In this document: positions 1 to 6,596 of the stretch, piece by piece
Numbering within the stretch: position 1 is the first letter of the stretch
Layout: every line of letters starts with the position of its first letter
DNA from: Candidatus Coatesiibacteriota bacterium
GTDB taxonomy: Bacteria > RBG-13-66-14
Reading direction: 5' to 3'
Assembly: GCA_014728185.1 (NCBI GenBank)
Contig: WJMB01000291.1
Location: 1-6,818 of the forward strand
Length of the DNA: 6,818 nt
Position numbers and translations under genes: made by a program
Notes under the pieces: model-generated
Told to the model about the DNA's origin: nothing
Databases searched by the model: none
What the model saw: only the letters and a program-made list of their open reading frames with translations

Positions 1-188
1 AGGACGCAGGCGAAGACGCTCTCGCCGCCGTCGTCGAAGACCTGCCAGTGGGCGTTTTCGTCGTTGGTCGGTTCGGCGCCGACGCTGAGGGCCAATTCGG
101 CCGGCTTGCCGAGCTCGGACGCGGCAGCCGCTCCAGAGCCGATCAAAGAGCAGCAGAAGACGAAGAAAATGATGGCTTTGGTTTGCAT
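1..188 (-). CDS. Secreted protein of unknown function, N-terminal fragment
   Basis: Sixty-two complete codons are visible before the gene runs off the left edge. Translation starts with MQTKAIIFFVFCCSLIGSGA, a short positively charged N-terminus followed by a hydrophobic stretch, then AAAASELGKPAEL. This is a typical signal peptide with a likely signal peptidase I site in the alanine run near residue 23. The visible mature part (from about SELGKP through GAEPTNDENAHWQVFDDGGE) is mildly acidic and matches no family I can recognise. The start is supported by GGAGG at 198-202, nine bases before the ATG, and by a sigma-70-type promoter at 255-283. The cysteine pair inside the hydrophobic stretch does not form a convincing lipobox, so a soluble exported protein is more likely than a lipoprotein. 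The function is unknown. Confidence 0.75.
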   Translation of the reverse strand, partial: MQTKAIIFFVFCCSLIGSGAAAASELGKPAELALSVGAEPTNDENAHWQVFDDGGESVFACV

Positions 189-254
189 GACTTCTAACCT
201 CCGTTTTGTAGTGGCTTCTTTATTCCGCAGATTAATTTGCTGTTACCAACTAAT

Positions 255-283
255 AGTATAACGTGCGCAGGCCGCGATTTCAA
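255..283 (-). promoter_or_regulatory. Sigma-70-type promoter for the gene at 188-1
   Basis: On the minus strand TTGAAA (283-278) is followed after exactly 17 bases by TATACT (260-255). Each hexamer is close to consensus and the spacing is optimal. Transcription would start near 248, giving a leader of about 60 nt that contains the GGAGG ribosome-binding site. Local base composition is clearly more AT-rich than the coding DNA around it. Confidence 0.75.
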
Positions 284-291
284 ATTTACTA

Positions 292-311
292 TCATATTGT
301 CTGTCATATTG
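292..311 (-). repeat. Direct repeat upstream of the -35 box
   Basis: TCATATTG occurs at 292-299 and 304-311 (plus-strand reading), a 12-bp period. The repeat lies just upstream of the -35 box of the minus-strand promoter at 255-283. A related half-copy, GCATATTT, follows at 311-318. The position fits an activator site or an UP-like AT-rich element, but no known regulator consensus is recognised. Confidence 0.35.
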
Positions 312-399
312 CATATTTGTGGGATGGCATCGGCTCTGCCGGGTTGCTCGGGAAATCTTATCTGAGGGTGGGGCATTCACCGGCACTGATGATCTCAAC

Positions 400-432
400 C
401 AAAGAACAACCAAAGAACAAGCAAAGAACAAA
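400..432. repeat. Three tandem 11-bp repeats
   Basis: CAAAGAACAA plus one variable base occurs three times without a gap, at 400-410, 411-421 and 422-432. The last base differs (C, G, A). On the minus strand the repeat reads as T-rich units (TTGTTCTTTG) directly after the terminator hairpin at 432-451, so it may supply the uridine-rich tail of the dgt terminator. Confidence 0.7.
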
Positions 433-451
433 CCGGCCCCGGGGGGCCGGT
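422..451 (-). terminator. Probable intrinsic terminator of the dgt transcript
   Basis: ACCGGCC (432-438) and GGCCGGT (445-451) form a perfect 7-bp GC-rich stem with a six-base loop. The arms can be read as up to 9 bp with an impossibly short loop. On the minus strand the stem is followed by the T-rich run TTTGTTCTTTG. The hairpin lies about 90 bases after the dgt stop codon and before the promoter of the next gene. The T tract is interrupted, so efficiency is uncertain. Confidence 0.6.
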
Positions 452-540
452 CGTGTTGCATATCACCCGGACTTGCCGAAGACTTGCGGCGCTTGGGTGA
501 TCCCGGTGTAAATCGACCGGCGGCCGCCTTCCTTGATCGG

Positions 541-1665
541 CTAGATCAGGTTCAACTGCCGGTGGAGGTGCAGGGCCTCGGGATCGGTCAGGCCGACCAG
601 GTGATCCAGCAGCAGGCGCCGCCGCCGCTCGTCATCGGCCTCGGCGAAGCCCCGCTCGAGCAGCTCCGCCGGCGGCCAGGTCGCCCAGTGGTCGTGCAGC
701 TCGCTGAGGATCTCGGCGGCCCGGCGGCATTGGCTCTTGATCTTGGGATGGTTGTAGAAGTGGTCCCGGCTGAAGGCCTTGAACTCGAGGACCAGGACGC
801 CCAGCTCCTCGGGGTAGTCGATGACGGGGTGCTCGACGCCCTCGCGCTCGGCGTTGCGCAGCAGCTCGGCGGCGTGGCGGATGACGGCGCGGATCAGCGT
901 GCCCAGTGTCTCGCGCTTGGGCGAGCGCAGGAAGAGGGCCAGCCGCTCGGGGACGGCGGAACGGCGGGCGTCGAAAAGCCCGGCGATGCGCATATCCTCG
1001 GTGTCGTGGGCCAGGTAGGCGATCTCGTCGGCCAGGTCGACCACCTGGGCCTCGAGGGTCCGCGGCCGGGTGAAGGGTTCGCCCTTGGGGCTGTAGCCCA
1101 GCTCGACGAACCCGGCGGGCAGCTCGCGGCCCTCCGGATAGTCGGCGGCGTCGTAGGCGGTGTGGCAGAGGATGCCCTGACGGGTCTGCCCGGTGAGGTC
1201 GAGCCCCTCGAGCTCGTCGACGACGCGCAGGGAGTGCTCGTTGTGCTCGAAGCCGCCGCTGCCGCGCATCAGCTTGCGCAGGGCGTCCTCGCCGGCGTGG
1301 CCGAAGGGGGAGTGGCCCAGGTCGTGGCCCAGGGAGACAGCTTCGGTCAGGTCCTCGTTGAGCCCCAGCGCCCGGGCGATGGAGCGGGCCACCTGCATCA
1401 CCTCGAGGGTGTGGGTCAGCCGGGTGGTGTAGCGGGCGTGGGGCGGGCCGGGCATCACCTGGGTCTTGTGCAGCAGCAGGCGGAAATGCCGGGCGTGGAG
1501 GACGCGGTCGCGGTCCCGGGCGAACTCGCCTCGGTAGGGATCGGCCCGGTAGGCCGGATCGCGCCGCTGAGCCTCGGCGGAGCGGGCGGCGTAGGGCGAG
1601 AGCTCGCGGGTCTCCAGGGCCTCGAGGTGGGCGCGGTCGCGGGGGATGTCGGCGGGCGTGAGCAT
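541..1665 (-). CDS. dgt: dGTPase-like HD-domain deoxynucleotide triphosphohydrolase
   Basis: This 374-residue protein belongs to the dGTP triphosphohydrolase family, cytoplasmic metal-dependent enzymes that cleave dNTPs to the nucleoside and tripolyphosphate. The family signatures appear in order: EFARDRDRVLHARHF (residues 47-61), HKTQV (66-70), TRLTHTLEV with the first metal histidine H85, the HD pair H114-D115 within SLGHDLGHSPFGHAGE, GGFEHNEHSLR (137-147), and the last metal ligand D213 in LADEIAYLAHD. All H...HD...D positions are intact. The length fits the shorter bacterial dGTPase-like proteins rather than the roughly 500-residue E. coli type, so exact substrate preference is open. The ATG at 1665 is preceded by AGGA at 1673-1676, seven bases away. 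The gene stands alone, with a long structured gap on its 5' side and a hairpin terminator on its 3' side. It probably helps control dNTP pools. Confidence 0.93.
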   Translation of the reverse strand: MLTPADIPRDRAHLEALETRELSPYAARSAEAQRRDPAYRADPYRGEFARDRDRVLHARHFRLLLHKTQVMPGPPHARYTTRLTHTLEVMQVARSIARALGLNEDLTEAVSLGHDLGHSPFGHAGEDALRKLMRGSGGFEHNEHSLRVVDELEGLDLTGQTRQGILCHTAYDAADYPEGRELPAGFVELGYSPKGEPFTRPRTLEAQVVDLADEIAYLAHDTEDMRIAGLFDARRSAVPERLALFLRSPKRETLGTLIRAVIRHAAELLRNAEREGVEHPVIDYPEELGVLVLEFKAFSRDHFYNHPKIKSQCRRAAEILSELHDHWATWPPAELLERGFAEADDERRRRLLLDHLVGLTDPEALHLHRQLNLI

Positions 1666-1671
1666 GTCTCT

Positions 1672-1680
1672 ATCCTAACA
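1672..1680 (-). promoter_or_regulatory. Possible extended -10 overlapping the dgt ribosome-binding site
   Basis: On the minus strand TGTTAGGAT ends seven bases before the dgt ATG. TAGGAT matches four of six -10 positions and carries the TGn extension. A start of transcription at the usual distance would fall on the ATG itself, giving a leaderless mRNA. The same bases contain AGGA at normal Shine-Dalgarno spacing, so the ribosome-binding reading is at least as likely. Confidence 0.2.
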
Positions 1681-1831
1681 ATTCGCACCCGCCGGTGGGG
1701 GTTTTTTCCATCGGGGGTGTGGTTTTGATCCGGGCGGATCGGGAATGCCGACGGGGCGGCGTTCACCCCGATCATCAACGACCGCCTCCGCTCGCCGGCG
1801 GTGAGACCGACCGATCGGCCAATCGGCGTGG

Positions 1832-1845
1832 TTGCACCCGTGCAA
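1832..1845. promoter_or_regulatory. Palindrome TTGCAC-CC-GTGCAA
   Basis: Six-base perfect arms with a two-base centre are too tight for an RNA hairpin, but the symmetry suits a dimeric protein site. It lies about 170 bp upstream of the dgt start and could be an operator. No regulator is identified. Confidence 0.3.
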
Positions 1846-1880
1846 TGATAAACCAAGGGGAGGACCCGTTGGTCCTCCCC
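1846..1880 (-). terminator. Candidate terminator downstream of dnaK
   Basis: GGGGAGGACC (1857-1866) and GGTCCTCCCC (1871-1880) form a perfect 10-bp stem with a four-base loop. Read on the minus strand it is followed by TTGGTTTATCATT, a moderately T-rich tail, while the plus-strand side has no T tract. It lies about 195 bases past the dnaK stop codon and would end a transcript carrying the whole structured segment as a 3' UTR. Confidence 0.5.
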
Positions 1881-1930
1881 AGCATGGTCTGTCCGTATAT
1901 GATCTACAAACCGCGGATACCCAGAAACGG

Positions 1931-2055
1931 CGGGGTCAGGGAACCAGTTCCACACCCCGCCCCGCGGCAACGCCTTGGGTGTGGCTGGTAACGGCAAAGG
2001 CCGGGTCACAGTTGACCCGACCCAGTACTCATCCATAAACCAGGGTTGCCGTTAC
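1931..2055. ncRNA. Candidate structured RNA or palindromic intergenic element
   Basis: Four nested or competing stems are visible. The outer pair is GTAACGGCAA (1988-1997) with TTGCCGTTAC (2046-2055). Inside it is CGGGTCA (2002-2008) with TGACCCG (2013-2019). Next to them, CCACACCC (1950-1957) pairs perfectly with GGGTGTGG (1977-1984), extended by ACCAG (1943-1947) with CTGGT (1985-1989). This arm encloses GCG-GCAA-CGC (1964-1973), a GNRA-type tetraloop when read on the plus strand. CGGGGT (1931-1936) with ACCCCG (1954-1959) plus GGAA-CCAG-TTCC (1940-1951) forms an alternative stem that excludes the previous one. No known RNA family (tmRNA, SRP, RNase P, a common riboswitch) is recognised. 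A minus-strand 3' UTR of dnaK is the simplest reading. An independent RNA on either strand or a dispersed repeat cannot be excluded. Confidence 0.4.
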
Positions 2056-2075
2056 TTGATCACCTCTCGTCTTCG

Positions 2076-4004
<1,929 letters not shown>

Positions 4005-4013
4005 GGGTGAAGT

Positions 4014-4019
4014 CCCTCC
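4014..4019 (-). promoter_or_regulatory. Ribosome-binding site deciding the GTG start of dnaK
   Basis: GGAGGG on the minus strand lies nine bases before the GTG at 4004-4002. No ATG is available near the conserved N-terminus, so this site is what supports the GTG start. Confidence 0.8.
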
Positions 4020-4032
4020 GTGGTGGTTGTCT

Positions 4033-4066
4033 CGGCGGGCCGGGCTGAGTCACTCTCGGCCCGCCG
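4033..4066. other. Perfect GC-rich inverted repeat between the exported-protein gene and dnaK
   Basis: CGGCGGGCCG (4033-4042) and CGGCCCGCCG (4057-4066) are perfect 10-bp arms around a 14-base loop that contains TGAGTCA. On the minus strand it lies 25 bases after the stop at 4091 and about 14 bases before the dnaK ribosome-binding site. No T tract follows on the minus strand, so it is a weak candidate for an intrinsic terminator. It could act as an attenuator, an RNA stability or processing element between the two genes, or an operator. Confidence 0.55.
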
Positions 4067-4090
4067 GGGTGTGCGGTATGGTTGTGGGTC

Positions 4091-4900
4091 TTACTGCTCG
4101 TAGATCTCGTAGGACTGCGTACCGGGGATCAACCGGCTCATCAGGTTGAGCTGGTTGTAATTGTCATCCAGGGTGATCCGCTTGGAGAACATGATGTTGG
4201 AGTTGATTGTACCCTGGCTGGGCTTGCCGCGGTCCGAGGGCACCACGGCCACGGCGATGGTGTGGGTGCCGGTCTCGACGGACTCGGTGTAGCTGGTGTA
4301 GATGAACTTGTTGTAGGAGGCCGAGCCGATGTAGACGTCGACCTTGTCGTCGACGACCTCGCGGACGACCTCGCCGTCGACGAGGATGTAGAAGTAGACC
4401 ATGGGTTCGCTGGTCTGATAGGCCTCGCCGGAGATGTTGATGGTCAACTGGGCGCGCTTGGGGGCCACCTCGGTGGTCTCGGTGGTGCCGCCGCGGGGCT
4501 TGGCCATCATCAGCGCGGCGCGGACGTCGTCGTCGAGGTCCAGGGGGGCCACTTCGGCGTAGTCGGGCTCGAAGGTGATTCCGGGCGAGGTCAGCAGCTT
4601 GATGAAGTAGTCCTCGTCGTAGTCGATCTTGGCCAGGGCGTAGACCTGGTCCTTGCTCATTGGCTCGGCGAGCAGGCAGAGGTACATCAGCTCCTCGTCG
4701 ATGCCGTACTCGTCGTCGGCGAACATGATGTCGCGGGCGCTGAAGAAGGGCGTGCTGCCGGTGGACTGGATGGCCTCGATGATGGCGCCGTCCTTGCAGC
4801 CGGCCTCGAGCAGGGCCAGGACATCCTGGGAGTTCATGGCGGCCGCGGAGCTGAAGCCGGCCAAAACGGCCAGAGTCACGATCAAAGCGGTGCTACGCAT
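4091..4900 (-). CDS. Exported protein with duplicated helical module and beta-rich C-terminus
   Basis: A 269-residue protein of unknown function. Residues 1-21 form a clear signal peptide (MRSTALIVTLAVLAGFSSAA) with an A-x-A-type end. The next part is two degenerate copies of a 55-59 residue module: residues 22-80 (MNSQDVLALLEAG...LAEP) and 81-135 (MSKDQVYALAK...MAKP). Both share M-x-x-D/Q-x-V-x-A-L at the front, an isoleucine-rich second helix, a central phenylalanine and an E/K-P end. The module resembles the short helical motif (dVlaLlkaGv...iI..I..s...F) common in bacterial exported proteins. After a threonine-rich linker (138-145), residues 150-269 alternate polar and hydrophobic residues as in a beta sandwich. 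Two cysteines (C35, C75) lie in the first module. The ATG overlaps the stop of the response-regulator gene by 8 bp and has AGGA at 4907-4910, so translational coupling is likely. A periplasmic or surface location is inferred. Confidence 0.85.
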   Translation of the reverse strand: MRSTALIVTLAVLAGFSSAAAMNSQDVLALLEAGCKDGAIIEAIQSTGSTPFFSARDIMFADDEYGIDEELMYLCLLAEPMSKDQVYALAKIDYDEDYFIKLLTSPGITFEPDYAEVAPLDLDDDVRAALMMAKPRGGTTETTEVAPKRAQLTINISGEAYQTSEPMVYFYILVDGEVVREVVDDKVDVYIGSASYNKFIYTSYTESVETGTHTIAVAVVPSDRGKPSQGTINSNIMFSKRITLDDNYNQLNLMSRLIPGTQSYEIYEQ

Positions 4901-5312
4901 GGGGTTTCCTTTCGTCGTGGGGGAGCGGGGGATAGCTAAAGGGTACCGGCGGCGTCGAGGCCAGAACCTCGCGCAGAAGCTGACGCAGCAGCTTCACGTT
5001 CACCGGCTTGGGCAAAAAACCGTACGCCCCGGCCGCGAAGGAACGCAGGATCGTGCGGGCCGAGTCGGCGCCGGAGAGGATGACCACGGGCAGGCGGGGA
5101 TGCCGGCGGCGGATGCGCTGCAGGATGTGCAGGCCGCCCACGCTGGGCATCTCCAGGTCCAGGATGGCCAGATCGAGCACGGTCCGCTCCAGGGCCCGCC
5201 AGACCTCCGCGGCGTTGGCCGCCGGGAGGGTCCGCAGGCCGTAGCGGTCGAGCATCCGCGCCAATGAGCGCAGACACTCCCGATTGTCGTCGGCCAGTAG
5301 AACCGTGCGCAT
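4893..5312 (-). CDS. Single-domain response regulator (CheY/Spo0F-like receiver)
   Basis: A 139-residue protein that is almost entirely one receiver domain. The acidic pair D8-D9 (LLADDN) binds Mg2+, D52 in AILDLEMP is the predicted phosphoacceptor, S80 in VILSGAD is the conserved Ser/Thr, and K102 in FLPKPV completes the active site. The domain ends near residue 118, and the proline-rich tail that follows (STPPVPFSYPPLPHDERKPHA) holds no DNA-binding or enzymatic domain. It therefore must act through protein contact or phosphotransfer. Its kinase is not in the window. An upstream in-frame GTG at 5330 is rejected because GGAGG at 5319-5323 sits six bases before the ATG at 5312 and the domain begins MRTVLLADD. 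The stop overlaps the ATG of the exported-protein gene (shared bases ATGCGTAG). A sigma-54-like promoter precedes it. Confidence 0.93.
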   Translation of the reverse strand: MRTVLLADDNRECLRSLARMLDRYGLRTLPAANAAEVWRALERTVLDLAILDLEMPSVGGLHILQRIRRRHPRLPVVILSGADSARTILRSFAAGAYGFLPKPVNVKLLRQLLREVLASTPPVPFSYPPLPHDERKPHA

Positions 5313-5318
5313 GATAAA

Positions 5319-5323
5319 CCTCC
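5319..5323 (-). promoter_or_regulatory. Ribosome-binding site deciding the response-regulator start
   Basis: A perfect GGAGG lies six bases before the ATG at 5312. The alternative GTG at 5330 lies upstream of this site, and the codons between it and the ATG would be read through the ribosome-binding site itself. Confidence 0.85.
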
Positions 5324-5374
5324 AGGTCACCTCGACCCGGGCCGCCGAAAGACGGCCTCAGCGTCCCTTATATG

Positions 5375-5391
5375 TGCAAGGAGCGTACCAA
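5375..5391 (-). promoter_or_regulatory. Sigma-54-type promoter upstream of the response regulator
   Basis: The minus strand reads TTGGTACGCTCCTTGCA. This matches the sigma-54 -24/-12 pattern (TGGCACG-N4-TTGCA), with the invariant GG and GC exactly ten bases apart and one mismatch, T for C, in the -24 block. Transcription would begin near 5364, leaving a leader of about 50 nt with a small GCCG-TCTTT-CGGC hairpin and the GGAGG site. The region further upstream (5385-5433) is strikingly AT-rich, as expected where an enhancer-binding protein and DNA bending act. No better-spaced sigma-70 promoter was found in the gap. Confidence 0.7.
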
Positions 5392-5457
5392 GATTGTAAC
5401 TTATTGATAATTATGCCATTAATTGTTCAGGTTCTCCGCCGGGATGGTGGTTTTCCA

Positions 5458-5499
5458 TGCCAGATTAGACATCGGCGCCGTGGGTGCGCCATTCTGGCA
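5458..5499 (-). terminator. Two-tier inverted repeat after the UbiA-family gene, possible terminator
   Basis: Outer arms TGCCAGA (5458-5464) and TCTGGCA (5493-5499) enclose inner arms GGCGC (5474-5478) and GCGCC (5486-5490). It begins about five bases after the UbiA-family stop codon. No T tract follows on the minus strand, so factor-independent termination is doubtful and an RNA-end-stabilising role is equally possible. Confidence 0.35.
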
Positions 5500-5503
5500 G
5501 AGC

Positions 5504-6406
5504 TCAGCCGAGCTGGTAACTCACCGCGAAGCCGACCTGGGCCAGGACCATCAGCAGGTACATGTGCTTCCAGGAGACGTGGTTGCTCTCGGTGGCCATC
5601 TCCTCGGGGCGGCGCAGGATCAGATAGGCGATGAAGGCTCCGTAGAGGCTCAGCAGGCCGGCCAGGATTAAAAGCGGCGTCGTGTTCCCTTGCAGGACGC
5701 CCAGCAGGATTCCCGGGAACAGACCCAGGAAGGGCAGCACGAAGAAGGGCGCGATGATCCAGGCCGCCCGACGCACGCCGAAGATGATCGGCAGGGTGCG
5801 GCAGCCGTGGGCCTCGTCGCCCTTCATGTCGGCGAAGTCCTTGGTCGTCGAGGCGCCGAGGATGAACAGGAAGAAGACCGCCGCGATGTACCAGGGCTCG
5901 GCGTAGCCGATGGGCTTGACGGCGCTCCAGCCGGCGATCACCAGCAGGCCGCCCCGGGGCAGGGCCATGGTGAGGTTGGCCAGGAAGCCGTTGCGCTTGG
6001 TGCGGAACGGCGGCCCAGAGTAGGCGTAGGTCACGAAGCTGGTGACCAGCACGATGTAGAAGAAGCGCATGTTGACCAGCAGCGAGAGGCCGATCGCCGC
6101 CAGGTAGAAGACCACGCAGGCGATCCAGGCCCCGCGACGGCTGACCTCGCCGGTGACCAGGGGCCGCTCCGGCTTGTTGATCGCGTCGATCTCGCGGTCG
6201 AAGATCTGGTTGACGGAGTTCGAGGCCATGTTGAGCACCGCCGCCGCCGCCGCGCCCAGCAGGATCTTGACGATCAGCGCGCCGTCGAGGGCCAGCCGGC
6301 CCCCCACGGGAGAGCCCGCCGCCACCAGGGCGAAGCAGGCGAAGCCGAAGAAGGGCGCCAGCAGGGTGAAGGGCCGGGCCAGCTTGACGTAACCGCGCAG
6401 GCTCAT
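5504..6406 (-). CDS. UbiA-family membrane prenyltransferase
   Basis: A 300-residue integral membrane protein of the UbiA superfamily, which transfers a polyprenyl group from its diphosphate to an aromatic or lipid acceptor. Both Mg-diphosphate motifs are complete: N66-x3-D70-x3-D74 (NQIFDREIDAINKPERPL) and D190-xx-D193-xxx-D197 (KDFADMKGDEAHGCRTLP). About nine hydrophobic segments span residues 14-298, including strong ones near 94-111, 114-130, 172-188 and 246-263. INKPERPLVTG and KDFADMKGDEAHG resemble the chlorophyll synthase/digeranylgeranylglyceryl phosphate synthase side of the family more than classical 4-hydroxybenzoate octaprenyltransferase, but the acceptor cannot be assigned. The ATG at 6406 has GAGGAG at 6411-6416. 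In-frame upstream codons are unlike a membrane protein N-terminus and overlap the promoter. No quinone, pigment or lipid genes flank it. An extended -10 promoter at 6487-6495 suggests it is transcribed alone. Confidence 0.93.
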   Translation of the reverse strand: MSLRGYVKLARPFTLLAPFFGFACFALVAAGSPVGGRLALDGALIVKILLGAAAAAVLNMASNSVNQIFDREIDAINKPERPLVTGEVSRRGAWIACVVFYLAAIGLSLLVNMRFFYIVLVTSFVTYAYSGPPFRTKRNGFLANLTMALPRGGLLVIAGWSAVKPIGYAEPWYIAAVFFLFILGASTTKDFADMKGDEAHGCRTLPIIFGVRRAAWIIAPFFVLPFLGLFPGILLGVLQGNTTPLLILAGLLSLYGAFIAYLILRRPEEMATESNHVSWKHMYLLMVLAQVGFAVSYQLG

Positions 6407-6486
6407 AACACTCCTCTTTCGAGACTCGTCCGTGACTCTTCGTGGGCTGTTGCGGGATCGGCCGCACCCGGCGCGACGGGTTTTCA

Positions 6487-6495
6487 AGTATACCA
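6487..6495 (-). promoter_or_regulatory. Extended -10 promoter for the UbiA-family gene
   Basis: The minus strand reads TGGTATACT, a TGn extension joined to a TATACT -10 box. No good -35 hexamer is present at 17 bp, which extended -10 promoters can lack. Transcription would start near 6480, giving a leader of about 74 nt with the GAGGAG ribosome-binding site. The -10 hexamer is identical to that of the promoter at 255-283. Confidence 0.6.
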
Positions 6496-6538
6496 GAGAC
6501 CGCCCGCCTTCGTCCGTCGCTCCGCTCCTCCAACGTCG

Positions 6539-6562
6539 GCGGCCGGGGGTGACCCCGGCCGC
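6539..6562 (-). terminator. Strong GC hairpin after the 13-residue-repeat gene
   Basis: GCGGCCGGGG (6539-6548) pairs perfectly with CCCCGGCCGC (6553-6562) around a four-base loop. It begins 34 bases past the stop codon at 6597. There is no T tract on either strand, so it may be a terminator without a U tail or an mRNA 3' end stabiliser. A smaller stem, CGGGG (6579-6583) with CCCCG (6590-6594), lies between it and the stop. The rest of the 190-bp gap (6407-6596) holds only the promoter and ribosome-binding site of the UbiA-family gene. Confidence 0.4.
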
Positions 6563-6596
6563 TCGCTTAACCATTCACCGGGGGAGGCGCCCCGAC

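Larger units (their letters stand above)
1666..2075. other. Gene-free gap rich in inverted repeats between dnaK and dgt
   Basis: No convincing gene lies in these 410 bases, since the short open frames crossing them have no family features and no consistent ribosome-binding sites. The dgt-proximal half contains a short palindrome, GATCCG-GG-CGGATC, at 1727-1740. The dnaK-proximal half (1832-2055) contains at least six inverted repeats with perfect arms, annotated separately. The gap should hold the dnaK terminator and the dgt promoter, but no strong sigma-70 promoter for dgt could be read. Confidence 0.7.

Noticed and set aside
145..188. Lipoprotein signal in the gene at 188-1
   Set aside because: The cysteines sit inside the hydrophobic core (FVFCC) without an L-A/S-G/A-C lipobox, and a good signal peptidase I site follows.
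1686..1707. Plus-strand hairpin CACC-CGCC-GGTG followed by six T
   Set aside because: Only a four-base stem, separated from the T run by four G, and no plus-strand gene upstream needs terminating.
319..1728. Long plus-strand open frame opposite dgt
   Set aside because: Low-complexity translation mirrors GC-biased codon use of the real gene. There is no family motif, and it crosses the terminator and repeat region.
1842..1856. Second sigma-54-like sequence, TTGGTTTATCATTGCAC on the minus strand
   Set aside because: The GG and GC are nine, not ten, bases apart and the -24 block lacks the CACG match. The bases also form the tail of the 1857-1880 hairpin.
1455..2036. Minus-strand open frame covering the gap between dnaK and dgt
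   Set aside because: It overlaps the well-supported dgt start by 211 bases in another frame, runs through a string of inverted repeats and shows no recognisable domain.
4005..4090. CIRCE (HrcA) or sigma-32 promoter upstream of dnaK
   Set aside because: No TTAGCACTC/GAGTGCTAA pair and no CTTGAA/CCCCAT-type boxes are present. The GAGTCACTC text in the hairpin loop only superficially resembles a CIRCE arm.
5313..5330. Upstream GTG start for the response regulator at 5330
   Set aside because: The extra six codons run through the GGAGG site that serves the ATG at 5312, and receiver domains begin close to the MRTVLLADD text.
6466..6484. Plus-strand terminator ACCCG-N6-CGGGT followed by TTT
   Set aside because: The stem is only five pairs, no plus-strand gene leads into it, and the T run is part of the leader after the minus-strand promoter at 6487-6495.
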